DNA of 64,000 nt. It comes from Actinomadura rudentiformis (lineage in GTDB: Bacteria; Actinomycetota; Actinomycetes; Streptosporangiales; Streptosporangiaceae). A program made the translations under genes and the position numbers. Numbering within the stretch: the first letter of the stretch is position 1; the number at the start of each line of letters is the position of its first letter. This document shows, piece after piece, positions 1 to 8,426 of this stretch. Location: assembly GCF_008923185.1 (NCBI RefSeq), contig NZ_WBMT01000004.1, positions 310,001 to 374,000 on the forward strand. The letters are read 5' to 3'. The notes under the pieces were generated by a model. It was given only the letters and a program-made list of their open reading frames with translations, did no database searches and was not told the origin of the DNA.

Positions 1-285
1 GCGACCAGCGCGCGAACCTCTGCGGCGGCTGAGCGCGGTCCGCATCCCGGGTGCCGGGGTATCGGGGCGCTGACCTCGGCGTTCTTGCTCCAGCTCGCGC
101 GGCAGTTGGACGAACTCAGCCTGTCAGACACCGCCCGGCTGTCGACCCTGACGCTGGATGTGCTCACCGCCGCGCTGGCTGATGCGCTCGAGGCTCAGAA
201 CGCGGTGCCGCCTCACACCAGGCGGCGCGCGCTGATGGCCCGAATCCACGCGTTCATCCGCGAGAACCTGGGCGATGCGCACTGA
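1..285 (+). pseudogene. AraC-family regulator fragment without its DNA-binding domain
   Basis: The frame is open from the left edge of the window and stops at 283-285. The visible part (GIGALTSAFLLQLARQLDEL, then ending FIRENLGDAH) resembles the linker between the cupin-like sensor domain and the HTH domain of AraC/AraC-binding-2 regulators. In that family the HTH segment starts right after a motif like this, usually with LTP. Here a stop follows directly, while a shifted frame reads HLTL, which suggests a frameshift. I do not see the two HTH motifs further on, so the gene is probably truncated. The family call rests on a short stretch and its 5' end is outside the window. Confidence 0.5.
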
Positions 286-615
286 CGAACATCTGACCCT
301 CGTCGATCCGTACAGAAGCCCTCGGGGCAGTGACCCGGTCTCCCGGCCGGCGCCGCCCCGATGGCGCTGTGCACTCCTCCGCCTGCGAATGCGCCGACCC
401 CGAAAGCGACGCCCAGTTGAACTCGCGGTCACAGATTTCCCGGCGTCAGCCGATTACCGCCTGGCTGCCTGTCCTTGCTGCGGGGCAGCGGGCGCTAGAG
501 AGCTGACCAGGTCTGCGGCAGTGGCCGGGATTGATGCTGTTCCTCGGGCCTGGGGGCCGGTCGTCGTGGGTGGTGTTCCGGTGACCGATGGGCGTTGTTG
601 CCATCGGCACGGTCT
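286..615. other. gene-free interval
   Basis: The interval holds no ORF with a convincing product on either strand. Open frames here are arginine/proline-rich shadows typical of high-GC DNA. It may contain the decayed HTH part of the upstream AraC-like fragment. Confidence 0.4.
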
Positions 616-3600
616 TCAGCTCAGGACGTTCTCGATCGTCGACAGCGCGAAGGCCACCGTGGAGTCGGCGGACATGGCGGTGCCGCGGCGGGTTGCCGCA
701 GTGAACTTCTCGGAGCCCAGCGCGTTCCTGAGGAGACCGGCGGCCTCGGCCATGCCGTCGGCGTCCGCGCCGTAGGCGTCAGTGTTCGCGGCGCCCAGCG
801 CACCCAGCAGTGTGGCCGCCTCCTCGTACGCGCCCATACCCACCAGGAGTTGCAGGAGGTTGCGCAGCGTCGTCCATTGGTGGTGCCAGACCTGCATGCG
901 GTGCCAGCGGTTCACGGCGTGACGGAACGTCCGCAGGGCATCGGCCGGTCGTCCCGAACGCATGAGCAGCGCGGCAAGACCGACGTGGGCGACGTTCCCC
1001 ACGAACGCGCTGTTGATCGACTCCGCGATGGCGATCACGTCCTGGTAGCGCTTGCGCGCCTCGTCGGGATCGCTGTGGGACAGCACCTCCGCCTGGGTGT
1101 ACAGGGCCCACGCCATCGCATTCGGGTTGCCCATTCCCTTCGCGACGCGGAGTTGCTCATCGGCGATCGCGAGGCCGCCCGCCGGGTCGCCGGAGTACGT
1201 CCGGGCCAGTCCTTGGAACAGGAGCGCATTGAATTCGTACGGGGCGTCGCCATGGGCTCGGGCCGCCTGGAACATTTTCTCGGCGTGAGCGAAACAGTCG
1301 TCGAGGCGTCCCTCGTACAGCGCGACGGTGATTACTACCTTGAGCTGAGGAAACCGCTGTCGTTCGGGCAGGCCGGGGACACCCGCGAGCGCCGGCTCGG
1401 TCAGCGCGCGCGCACGCTCCAGTTCGCCTCGAAGAGTCAGCCCCTCCCCCACCGCCCCGCAGACGAGCGGGTAAAGGGGGTGGGTGTCAGCGCCGGGGAG
1501 TTGCAGGGCGGTCTCCCCCCAGGAGACCACCTCGTCCTGGAGCTGGCGGATCGAATAGGTGTGAAGCCCGGTGGACAGCCGGAGGGCAAGGCCGGTGTCC
1601 TTGTGCTCCACGGCCCACCGATGGGCGGCGCGCAGGTTGTCGAGGTCCGCATCGACCGCGGTCGTCCAACGGCCCTCGTGCGGTCCCCAGACGCCACGTT
1701 CGATTTCCTCGGCAAACCGGACGTAGTAGGCCGCGTGAGCGCTGTGGACCGCATGGAATTCGCCGCGTCCCTCCAGGAGTTCGCGGCCGTACGCGCGGAG
1801 CGTTTCCAGCATCGAGTAGCGGACCCGCCCAGCTGTCGAACCCGCCACGACCAGGGAGCTGTCCACCAGCGCGGTGAGCACATCAAGCAGCGATGGCTCC
1901 TCGCAGACCTGCTCGGCCGCGTCCAAGGTGAAGCCTCCGGCGAACACCGACAGCCTGGCGAACAGGCGTTGCTCCGCCGGGCTCAGCAGCGCGTAAGACC
2001 AGTCGACGACCGCGCGAAGCGTCCTGTGCCGCGGCGCCACCGTCTGCCTGGCCGTGGTGAGCAGGCCGAAACGGTCACCGCTGCGGGCGACCAGGTCCGC
2101 CGGGTTGAGGGACCGGAGCCGCGCGGCCGCCAGTTCGATGCCGAGGGGCAGCCCGTCGACCCTGCGGCACAACTCGCCGATGTGGGCGAGGTTGTCGCCG
2201 TTCAGGTCGAGATCGGGCCGAACCGCTCGGGCGCGGTCGACGAACAGCCGTACGGCGGGTGAGCCGGCCGCCTCGGCGTGGGGCGGCGGTACGGGCAGTG
2301 GCGCCGTCGGCCAGATGCGTTCACCGGACACACCGAGACCCACCCGGCTCGTTGCGAGCAGCGTCACGTGGGGGCAGCGCCGGACGACGTCCTCCAGCAG
2401 TCGTGTCACATCCTCGAGAACGTGTTCGCAGTTGTCGACCACCAGCAGCAGCCGTCTCGGCGCGAGGAAGGCGACCAGCGACTGCTCGACGCTACAAGTC
2501 GGCTGTTGCCTCGCCCCGGTCGCCGCAGCCATTGCGTGCACGACCGCCGCACCGTCGTTGACAGGCGCCAGTTCACACCACCACACACCGTCTGGGTAGT
2601 GCTCGGCCGCATGGTCCGCGGCCTGCAAGGCCAGCCGCGTCTTCCCCACGCCGCCGGGGCCGGTCAGCGTCAGGAGACGGCACTCGCGCAAGGCCGCGAC
2701 CACGGCTGTGACGTCCTGCTCCCGACCGACGAGGCTCGACGGCTCGCCTGGCAGCGTGCCGTGGAAGCGCGGCGGCGTGGGCACCGCCTCAGCGGACGGC
2801 ATCAACACCGCCCCGCCGTTCGGCATCGCCATCCCCTCGCCGGACGGCATCGGCACCTCACCAGCGGGCGGCGTGTGCATCCCCTCGCCGGAGGCTGTCG
2901 GCACCTCGCCCGTGGACGATGTCGACACCTCGCCCGTGGACGGCATCGACACCTCGCCGGTAGGCGCGGTCGACACCTCGCCAGTGGACGGGGCCGGCAC
3001 CTCGCCAGTGGACGGCATCAGCACCTCGCCCGTGGACGGCATCAGCACCTCGCTGGCGGGCGAGGTCGACACCTTGCCAGTGGGCGGGATCGACACTTCG
3101 CCGGTGGGTGAGGTCGGCACTTCGCCGGTGGCTGAGGTCGGCATCTCCTCCGCATGCGAGGTCGACGCCTTTTGGCCGGGCGGGGGCGCCTGGATGGGAC
3201 GTGGGGTCCAGTCCAGTTCGGGGTCTTGGCGGAGGATGGCGGTTTCGAGATTTCGCAATGCCGCCGAAGGCTCCACGCCGAGTTCATCGCCGAGTTGCCG
3301 GCGGAATTCGCGGAAGACCGCCAGTGCCTCGGCGTGCCGGCCGCAGCGGTACAGGGCGAGCATCAGCTGGGCACGTGGCCGTTCACGCAGCGGATGCCGC
3401 GAAGCGTAGGCCTCGATCGCTCCGGACAGATCACTGTGGCGGCCGAGGGCGAGGCAGGTGTCGAACCGCTCCTCGACCGCGGCCAGGCGCAGCTCCTCCA
3501 GCCGCCCCGCCTCCGATCTGGCGAACTCGGCGTCCGCGAATTCGGCATAGGCGGGTCCGCGCCACAGGGCGAGCGCTTCGTCCAGCAACGCGAGCGCCGC

Positions 3601-3951
3601 TTCCGGCCTGGCGTCGGCGACGCGGCGTGCTTCGTCGAAGAGTCGCTCGAACCGGCCGGCGTCGATCTGCCCCGGACTGATCTGGAGCAGGTAGCCAGGG
3701 GGACGGGTGATCAGCACCTCGTCGCCTTCGGCATGGAGCAGTCCGCGCAGCCGCGAGATGAAGGTGTACAGGGAGGCCGACATGGCGGGCGGGTCGTCGC
3801 CCCAGACCTCGGCGATCAGGCGGTCGTTCGAGACGACCGTGCCGGTGTGGACGAGCAGGGCCGCCAGCAGTTGCCGCTGCCTCTTGCTGCCGATCGTCAC
3901 GTCGCGGTCACCGCACCGGACTTTCAGGGATCCCAGTATCCCGAACTCCAC
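616..3951 (-). CDS. SARP-type transcriptional activator with NB-ARC and TPR domains (AfsR-like)
   Basis: A pathway-specific or global activator of about 1111 residues. Residues 1-95 are the winged-helix (OmpR-like) SARP DNA-binding domain (starts MEFGILGSLKV, ends near PPGYLLQI). Residues 96-245 are the bacterial transcriptional activation domain, and about 264-393 form a repetitive Pro/Ser/Thr-rich linker. An NB-ARC ATPase follows, with Walker A GPGGVGKT near 430-437 and a Walker B/sensor LLVVDNCEH, and the C-terminal third is helical TPR-like. This is the AfsR architecture, in which ATP binding modulates recruitment of RNA polymerase to promoters with 11-bp-spaced repeats. It faces a methyltransferase across 139 bp and probably controls the adjacent FAAL/ACP/P450 cluster (inference). 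The linker repeat is unusual. The family call is secure; the target genes are inferred. Confidence 0.93.
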   Translation of the reverse strand: MEFGILGSLKVRCGDRDVTIGSKRQRQLLAALLVHTGTVVSNDRLIAEVWGDDPPAMSASLYTFISRLRGLLHAEGDEVLITRPPGYLLQISPGQIDAGRFERLFDEARRVADARPEAALALLDEALALWRGPAYAEFADAEFARSEAGRLEELRLAAVEERFDTCLALGRHSDLSGAIEAYASRHPLRERPRAQLMLALYRCGRHAEALAVFREFRRQLGDELGVEPSAALRNLETAILRQDPELDWTPRPIQAPPPGQKASTSHAEEMPTSATGEVPTSPTGEVSIPPTGKVSTSPASEVLMPSTGEVLMPSTGEVPAPSTGEVSTAPTGEVSMPSTGEVSTSSTGEVPTASGEGMHTPPAGEVPMPSGEGMAMPNGGAVLMPSAEAVPTPPRFHGTLPGEPSSLVGREQDVTAVVAALRECRLLTLTGPGGVGKTRLALQAADHAAEHYPDGVWWCELAPVNDGAAVVHAMAAATGARQQPTCSVEQSLVAFLAPRRLLLVVDNCEHVLEDVTRLLEDVVRRCPHVTLLATSRVGLGVSGERIWPTAPLPVPPPHAEAAGSPAVRLFVDRARAVRPDLDLNGDNLAHIGELCRRVDGLPLGIELAAARLRSLNPADLVARSGDRFGLLTTARQTVAPRHRTLRAVVDWSYALLSPAEQRLFARLSVFAGGFTLDAAEQVCEEPSLLDVLTALVDSSLVVAGSTAGRVRYSMLETLRAYGRELLEGRGEFHAVHSAHAAYYVRFAEEIERGVWGPHEGRWTTAVDADLDNLRAAHRWAVEHKDTGLALRLSTGLHTYSIRQLQDEVVSWGETALQLPGADTHPLYPLVCGAVGEGLTLRGELERARALTEPALAGVPGLPERQRFPQLKVVITVALYEGRLDDCFAHAEKMFQAARAHGDAPYEFNALLFQGLARTYSGDPAGGLAIADEQLRVAKGMGNPNAMAWALYTQAEVLSHSDPDEARKRYQDVIAIAESINSAFVGNVAHVGLAALLMRSGRPADALRTFRHAVNRWHRMQVWHHQWTTLRNLLQLLVGMGAYEEAATLLGALGAANTDAYGADADGMAEAAGLLRNALGSEKFTAATRRGTAMSADSTVAFALSTIENVLS
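2775..3150. repeat. 24-bp coding minisatellite in the SARP linker
   Basis: About a dozen degenerate 24-bp units encode octapeptides of the type TGEV-(S/L/P)-(T/M)-(P/S/A)-(S/P) between the activation domain and the NB-ARC domain of the SARP. Units such as TGEVLMPS occur twice in tandem, and nearby copies differ at few bases. Reading frame is preserved throughout. Confidence 0.85.
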
Positions 3952-3990
3952 GGCTCACCTCCCTGGCGCGTCGACGTCGGCTGTCGGCCG

Positions 3991-4023
3991 GCTGAAAGCG
4001 AGCTGAAGTCGAGCCGCAAGGCG
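3991..4023 (+). promoter_or_regulatory. candidate SARP box: three 11-bp direct repeats
   Basis: Three successive 11-mers start GCTGAAA (3991), GCTGAAG (4002) and GCCGCAA (4013), so a heptamer recurs every 11 bp. SARP activators are known to bind direct heptamer repeats spaced by 4 bp near the -35 region. The repeats lie between the divergent SARP and methyltransferase starts, 68 bp before the methyltransferase ATG. No strong -10 is obvious downstream. Confidence 0.55.
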
Positions 4024-4090
4024 GTCTGTCCATCGTTGGGTCCGCAAGCGATTCATCCTCACACCGCCACAAACAGGAGGCAAGACGACA

Positions 4091-5176
4091 ATGCACTCTG
4101 CGGAAGCGTTGTTCGACAAGCAAGTGGACCCAGCCGACGTCGAAGCGTTCTTGGGTCGTGTCGTGGGCGACACCAGCGCGTGGGTGGCCACGACCATGGC
4201 GATGATCGGAGACCGGCTCGGCCTCTGGCAGGCGCTCGCGGACACGCGGGCCACGACCAGTGCGGAGCTGGCCGAACGGACGGGCACCGTCGAGCGGTAC
4301 GTCCGGGAGTGGCTCTCCTCGATGGCCGCCCACGGCTACCTGACCTACGACCCGGACACCGGGCGCTTCGCCCTCCCGGCTGAACACGTGCCGGTGCTCG
4401 CCGCCGAGGGACCGGCGTTCTTCGGTGGCTTCCACCACGCTCTTTACGGACTGGCGAGCATGCTCGGGCCGGTGGTCGAGGCCTTCCGCCACGGCGGTGG
4501 CGTGCCGCTGACCGCCTACACCGAGGACTGGTGGCATGGGCTCGAACGGGCCACCAGCAGCTGGTTCGACCATCTGCTGCCGGAGGTGTGGCTGCCTGCG
4601 ATGCCCGAGTTGGATCTGGCGCTGCGGCGCGGTGCGGACGTGGCCGATGTCGGCTGCGGTCGCGGCCGTGCCCTGATCCGGCTGGCGGAGGCCTATCCGG
4701 CCGGCCGCTACGTCGGCTTCGACGTGCACGAGGAGTCGATCGCCGCCGCCCGCGCGAACGCGGAGGCCGCGGGCGTCGCCGACCGGATCAGCTTCGAGTG
4801 CCTCGACGTGACCGCCGGCATCCCCGGCGACTACGACATCATCACGACGTTCGATGTCATCCACGACGCCGTCGATCCGCTCGGCATGCTGCGAGTGATC
4901 CGTTCCGCGCTGCGCCCCGACGGCCACTACGTCTGCCTGGACATCAACGCCAGCCACCGCCTGCAGGACAACACCGGACCGCTCAGCGCCTACTTCTACG
5001 GCGTGAGCGTGCTGTTCTGCCTCACCACCTCGCTGGCGCAGGGCGGGGAGGGCCTGGGCACCTGCGGGTTCAACGAGCACACCGCACGCCGGATGTGCGC
5101 GGAGGCCGGGTTCGGCACGGTACGCCGGGTCGACGTGGACAACCCGTTCAACATCCTCTACGACATCACGATCTGA
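4091..5176 (+). CDS. class I SAM-dependent methyltransferase with N-terminal winged helix
   Basis: 361 residues. The N-terminal 100 residues look like the dimerisation/winged-helix domain of O-methyltransferase-like and Rv2258c-like enzymes. SAM-binding motif I is VADVGCGRGRA (about 184-194), followed by an acidic residue at the end of strand 2 (GFDVHEE) and motif FDVIHD near 255-260. An AGGAGG ribosome-binding site sits 9 bases before the ATG. It is the first gene of the + strand part of the cluster and follows the SARP box, so it is a likely direct target. It is separated from the downstream deacetylase gene by a strong hairpin. The substrate cannot be told from sequence; a small-molecule O-, N- or C-methyl transfer in the cluster's product is the natural inference. 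Confidence 0.88.
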   Translation: MHSAEALFDKQVDPADVEAFLGRVVGDTSAWVATTMAMIGDRLGLWQALADTRATTSAELAERTGTVERYVREWLSSMAAHGYLTYDPDTGRFALPAEHVPVLAAEGPAFFGGFHHALYGLASMLGPVVEAFRHGGGVPLTAYTEDWWHGLERATSSWFDHLLPEVWLPAMPELDLALRRGADVADVGCGRGRALIRLAEAYPAGRYVGFDVHEESIAAARANAEAAGVADRISFECLDVTAGIPGDYDIITTFDVIHDAVDPLGMLRVIRSALRPDGHYVCLDINASHRLQDNTGPLSAYFYGVSVLFCLTTSLAQGGEGLGTCGFNEHTARRMCAEAGFGTVRRVDVDNPFNILYDITI

Positions 5177-5179
5177 GCC

Positions 5180-5220
5180 ATCGCATGGGGACGGGCCGTC
5201 AAGGCGCGTCCCCATGCGAT
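5180..5220 (+). terminator. 14-bp stem-loop between methyltransferase and deacetylase genes
   Basis: A perfect inverted repeat (arms 5180-5193 and 5207-5220, loop 13 nt) starts just after the methyltransferase stop. No T-run follows. It could be a partial terminator or a processing/stabilising element inside the operon. Confidence 0.65.
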
Positions 5221-5241
5221 CGCGGGAAGGAAGTCACCGTC

Positions 5242-6012
5242 ATGACCATTGGCGACATGGCCGGGTTCGGCACCCTGCTCGGTATCTGGGCGCATCCTGA
5301 CGACGAGGTGCACCTGTCGGCCGGCCTGATGGCGTCGGCCCGGGACGCCGGCCAACGGGTCGTCTGCGTGACGGCCACCCTCGGCGAACACGGCACCTCC
5401 GACCCCGGCCAGTGGCCGCCCGCACGCCTCGCCGAGGTCCGCGCCGCCGAACTGAGCGCCTCCCTGGCGGTCATCGGCGTCAGCGAGCACCACCAGCTGG
5501 GGCTTCCCGACGGCGGCTGCGCCGACCAGCCGTTCGACGCGGTCGTCGACAAGCTCGCCGCGATCATCGACGAGGTACGGCCGGACACCATCGTCACCTT
5601 CGGGCCCGACGGCTTCACGGGCCACAGCGATCATCAGACCGTCTCACACTGGGCGACCGAGGCCCGCTCACGCACCGCCCCCGCGGCCCGTCTGCTCTAC
5701 GCCACGACTACCGCGGAGCAAATCGACGCCTGGCAGCACGTGTACGACCGGCTCAACGTCTTCCTCGCCGATGGACTCCCCCTCCGCATCCCGTCCAGCA
5801 CGGTGGACGTGCAACTGCGGCTCGGAGAGGACTTGGCGGATCGCAAACTGGCGGCCCTGCGGGCACAGGCCAGCCAGACGGCGGATCTGATCGCGATGCT
5901 CGGCGAGGACACCATGCGCCGCTGGTGCTGCTCGACGGAGTCGTTCATCGACGCCGAATCCGCCGCCACGAACGCCACATGGGGCACCTGGCGCCCCCCC
6001 GGCAACCCATAA
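5242..6012 (+). CDS. PIG-L (LmbE-like) family deacetylase
   Basis: 256 residues from ATG 5242, which has a GGGAAGGAAG ribosome-binding region upstream. The zinc-site signature AHPDDE is at residues 17-22, and the second motif GPDGFTGHSDH with its His-x-Asp-His is near 125-135. This is the pattern of metal-dependent N-acetylglucosamine-type deacetylases such as MshB, Mca and antibiotic pseudo-sugar deacetylases. The enzyme would hydrolyse an amide (N-acyl) bond in the cytoplasm. Its position next to a methyltransferase and an acyl-activation operon suggests tailoring of a secondary metabolite rather than mycothiol metabolism, but a mycothiol-conjugate amidase role cannot be excluded. Confidence 0.87.
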   Translation: MTIGDMAGFGTLLGIWAHPDDEVHLSAGLMASARDAGQRVVCVTATLGEHGTSDPGQWPPARLAEVRAAELSASLAVIGVSEHHQLGLPDGGCADQPFDAVVDKLAAIIDEVRPDTIVTFGPDGFTGHSDHQTVSHWATEARSRTAPAARLLYATTTAEQIDAWQHVYDRLNVFLADGLPLRIPSSTVDVQLRLGEDLADRKLAALRAQASQTADLIAMLGEDTMRRWCCSTESFIDAESAATNATWGTWRPPGNP

Positions 6013-6087
6013 CCCCACGCGGCCTGCACCGTAGTTGGTTGAGTACCTATGGCTGCGGCCTGCCCCGTGGTGAGTGAGTGAGCATGG

Positions 6088-6816
6088 CTAGAGCAGTCCG
6101 CCGGTGGCGCTGATGGTTTGGCCGGTGATCCAGCCGGAGTCGGGCCCGGCCAGGAAGGCGACGACGCCGGCGATGTCCTCGCCGGTGCCGAGACGTCCGA
6201 GGATGGTGTTGCGCGCGGCGCGTGCCAGGAGCCGAGGGGGAAGCGACTCCCGCAGCATCGCCGTGTCGGTCGCGCCGGGGGCGACACAGTTCACCGTGAT
6301 GCCTCGGGCACCGAGCTCCAGTGCCGCCACGGCGGTGAACTGCTCGACGGCGGCTTTGGACGCGGCGTACACCGCGTTGCCCGGCGTCGGGCGGCGGACC
6401 GACACCGATGACAGGTTCACCACGCGCCCGCCGTCCTGTAGCCGTTCGGCCGCGTGCTGCAATGCCAGGAAGGTGCCCTTGGCGTTGACCGCCATCATGG
6501 TGTCGAAGTCGTCCTCGCTCGCCTCGCTCAGACGCCCACGCGGCAGCCAGACGGCGGCGTTGTTGACCAGCACGTCGAGCGGGCCGAGCAGGCTCTCGGC
6601 CTCCCGGAAAAGGTCGCCGACCTCCGCGGCCACGGCGACGTCGGCCCGCAGCGCGTGTGCTCCCGTGGCCGCCGCGACCTCGTCGGCCGCCTCCTTGTCC
6701 TGGCGGTAGCCGAAGACGACGTCCGCGCCGTCGCCGGTGAGCCGCTCCACGATCGCCCGGCCGATACCCCGGGAGCCCCCTGTCACCAGGGCCTTCCTGC
6801 CGTTCAGTGCTCCCAT
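6088..6816 (-). CDS. short-chain dehydrogenase/reductase (FabG-like)
   Basis: 242 residues with a classical SDR layout: cofactor motif TGGSRGIGRAI at 13-23, NNAA near 86-89, catalytic Ser in LSSVSV, Tyr-x3-Lys in YAASK, and the C-terminal G-tail ending ISATGGLL. Arg/Tyr residues after the first strand (GYRQD) suggest NADP(H). It is transcribed divergently from the ACP-P450-FAAL operon across 90 bp, with a GGGGAG ribosome-binding site before the ATG. The probable reaction is reduction of a 3-oxoacyl or other ketone intermediate, or oxidation of an alcohol produced by the P450. The substrate is inferred from the neighbours only. Confidence 0.9.
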   Translation of the reverse strand: MGALNGRKALVTGGSRGIGRAIVERLTGDGADVVFGYRQDKEAADEVAAATGAHALRADVAVAAEVGDLFREAESLLGPLDVLVNNAAVWLPRGRLSEASEDDFDTMMAVNAKGTFLALQHAAERLQDGGRVVNLSSVSVRRPTPGNAVYAASKAAVEQFTAVAALELGARGITVNCVAPGATDTAMLRESLPPRLLARAARNTILGRLGTGEDIAGVVAFLAGPDSGWITGQTISATGGLL

Positions 6817-6906
6817 GGCACTCCCCTGCGATCGCTTATGGTGACTGTTAAACTACAAACGGTAATCTACGTGATCATCTGTCCGGTCCGGGCATGGAGG
6901 GACACC
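6817..6906. promoter_or_regulatory. divergent promoter region, AT-rich core at 6848-6880
   Basis: A 30-bp AT-rich stretch (the two 8-mers TAAACTAC at 6849 and TAATCTAC at 6863, spaced by 14) stands out between the SDR and ACP starts and probably holds both promoters and a regulator site. No clear palindrome. GGAGG at 6896-6900 is the ribosome-binding site that supports the TTG start at 6907. Confidence 0.5.
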
Positions 6907-7185
6907 TTGGGGGATCGGCGGTTGAGCCGGGACGAGGTGCACGCGGTACTGGTCACGGCGGTGCGGGAGATGCGGCCCGCGCTCGCGGGGACCTCGCTCA
7001 GCGGTGACGAGCATCTCATCGCCGAACTGGGGATCGATTCGGTCGACCGGGTGGAGCTCCTGATCGCGCTGGAGGAGGCCTTCGAGGTGGAGGACGAGGT
7101 CGATCCGCGCATCTTCATGACCCCGATGACGATCAACGATCTGGTCGACCAGATCGTGGTCGCAGAGCCGGCGGTGCGCGAATGA
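6907..7185 (+). CDS. acyl carrier protein
   Basis: 92 residues from a TTG start. I chose TTG 6907 because GGAGG lies 6 bases upstream and the family length is 80-95 residues; there is no ATG or GTG at a sensible position. The phosphopantetheine site is GIDSVD, with the attachment serine near residue 40, followed by the conserved helix VELLIALEEAFEVE. The protein is acidic, as usual. Its stop codon overlaps the P450 start (ATGA), so the two are translationally coupled. It probably accepts an acyl chain from the downstream FAAL and presents it to the P450. It is free-standing, not part of a PKS/NRPS module in this window. Confidence 0.88.
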   Translation: MGDRRLSRDEVHAVLVTAVREMRPALAGTSLSGDEHLIAELGIDSVDRVELLIALEEAFEVEDEVDPRIFMTPMTINDLVDQIVVAEPAVRE

Positions 7186-8426
7186 ACGCCGGCGACGGCT
7201 TCCCGCCCGGTGCCCGGGAAGAGCGCAGGGTGTACCTGCGCGGCACGGCGCTGGCCGAACGCTTCTTCCACGCCAAGGACGAGGAACTCTCGCATGCCGA
7301 CGGCTGGGATGTGATCTTCGGCGATCGTTTCGGCCGGGGCGTCCTGAATCTCGACGGCGTCCAGCACCGTGCCTGCCGCAAGGCCCTGCTGCCGTTGCTG
7401 GGACGGGCCGCCGCATCCGCGCACGAGCGGCGTATCAACGACACCCTCGACCGGGTCATGCCGACGCTGCCCCTCGGTACGCCGTTCGACCTGCACTCCT
7501 TCACCACGCCGCTGGTCTTCGAGATCGCGGCGGGCGCGTTCGCCGGCCTGTCGCCCTCCGAGGCCCACGAGATGTTCGAGCTCTACAACGTGCTCCGCAT
7601 CCGAGACGTCGAACTCGGGACGACGGACGGCGACCGGGACGTACGCCGCATCGCGCGGGCGCGCCGCCGCATGCGCGCGCTGCTGTTGACCGCCGTCGAA
7701 CGGCTCGCCGATGTCGACGGGCCCGTTCGCCGCCTGCGGGCACTGCCCCATCCGCCGCCGGACGAAGCGATCGCCGGGAACATCGCCATTCTGATCCTCG
7801 CCGGGTACGAGACCACCGGCTACCTCACCGCCAGGCTGTTGTGGCTGCTGGCCCGCCACCCCGCCGAACAGGACGCGATACGCCGCGAGAGCGGTGACCG
7901 GATGGCACTGCCGGCAGAGCGGCGAGAGTCCGCCCCGCTCCTGGACGAGTCCGCTCCGCTCCTGGACGCGGCCGCTTCGCTCCTGGACAAGTCCGCTCCG
8001 CTCCTGGACGCGGCCTTCGCCGAAGCCGCCCGCCTGCACCCTCCGCTCAAGTACCTGCCCCGCCGGGCACTCACCGACCTTGCGTTCAATGGGACGCGGT
8101 TGCCCGCCGGGAGCGAAGTGTTCTACGCGATCGGCGAAACCCAGCGCGATCCCGACCTCTTCCACGAGCCGCACGAGTTCCGGCCACGACGGTTCCGCGA
8201 CGGCGCGCACGACCGGCTTGCGTGGACACCTTTCAGCGCGGGACGGCGCGTCTGCGCCGGCATCCATCTCGGCACCCTGGGGACCAAACTGATCACTGTC
8301 AGGCTGCTGCAGGAGCTCCGGCTGAGTGCCCCGCCCGGCCCGTACATCGGCGACGTCTGCCGCAACGGCGCGACCGTCGAGCCCGAGAGCCCCCTCACGG
8401 TCGTGTTCCACCAGGTGCACCGGTGA
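7182..8426 (+). CDS. cytochrome P450
   Basis: 414 residues, usual length for a bacterial class I P450. Visible hallmarks are the C-helix HRACRK, I-helix AGYETT (207-212), K-helix E-x-x-R as EAAR (281-284) and the haem loop FSAGRRVCAG with Cys358. It is a cytoplasmic mono-oxygenase that needs ferredoxin and reductase from elsewhere. The gene overlaps both neighbours (ACP by ATGA, FAAL by GTGA). This suggests that the substrate is an ACP-bound acyl chain or the released product. Between the J' region and the K helix lies a four-unit heptapeptide repeat (residues 249-276) encoded by 21-bp tandem repeats, which is atypical for the family and could affect the region that contacts the haem-side structure. 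Confidence 0.93.
   Translation: MNAGDGFPPGAREERRVYLRGTALAERFFHAKDEELSHADGWDVIFGDRFGRGVLNLDGVQHRACRKALLPLLGRAAASAHERRINDTLDRVMPTLPLGTPFDLHSFTTPLVFEIAAGAFAGLSPSEAHEMFELYNVLRIRDVELGTTDGDRDVRRIARARRRMRALLLTAVERLADVDGPVRRLRALPHPPPDEAIAGNIAILILAGYETTGYLTARLLWLLARHPAEQDAIRRESGDRMALPAERRESAPLLDESAPLLDAAASLLDKSAPLLDAAFAEAARLHPPLKYLPRRALTDLAFNGTRLPAGSEVFYAIGETQRDPDLFHEPHEFRPRRFRDGAHDRLAWTPFSAGRRVCAGIHLGTLGTKLITVRLLQELRLSAPPGPYIGDVCRNGATVEPESPLTVVFHQVHR
7926..8009 (+). repeat. four 21-bp tandem repeats inside the P450 gene
   Basis: Units at 7926, 7947, 7968 and 7989 each encode a heptapeptide of the form (E/A/K)-(S/A)-A-(P/S)-L-L-D. Units 1, 2 and 4 are almost identical and unit 3 is diverged. Frame is kept, so the repeat lengthens the protein by up to 28 residues just before the K helix. 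Confidence 0.9.

Noticed and set aside
595-2262. 555-codon + strand ORF opposite the SARP gene
   Set aside because: It lies entirely antisense to a well-supported protein, is Arg/Pro/Gly/His-rich and has no family features. It is a high-GC shadow frame.
2775-3150. Periodic 24-bp repeats that could suggest a CRISPR array
   Set aside because: The repeats are contiguous without unique spacers and encode octapeptides in frame with the SARP protein.
3908-5215. 435-codon minus-strand ORF over the methyltransferase
   Set aside because: The opposite strand carries a methyltransferase with a clear ribosome-binding site and SAM motif.
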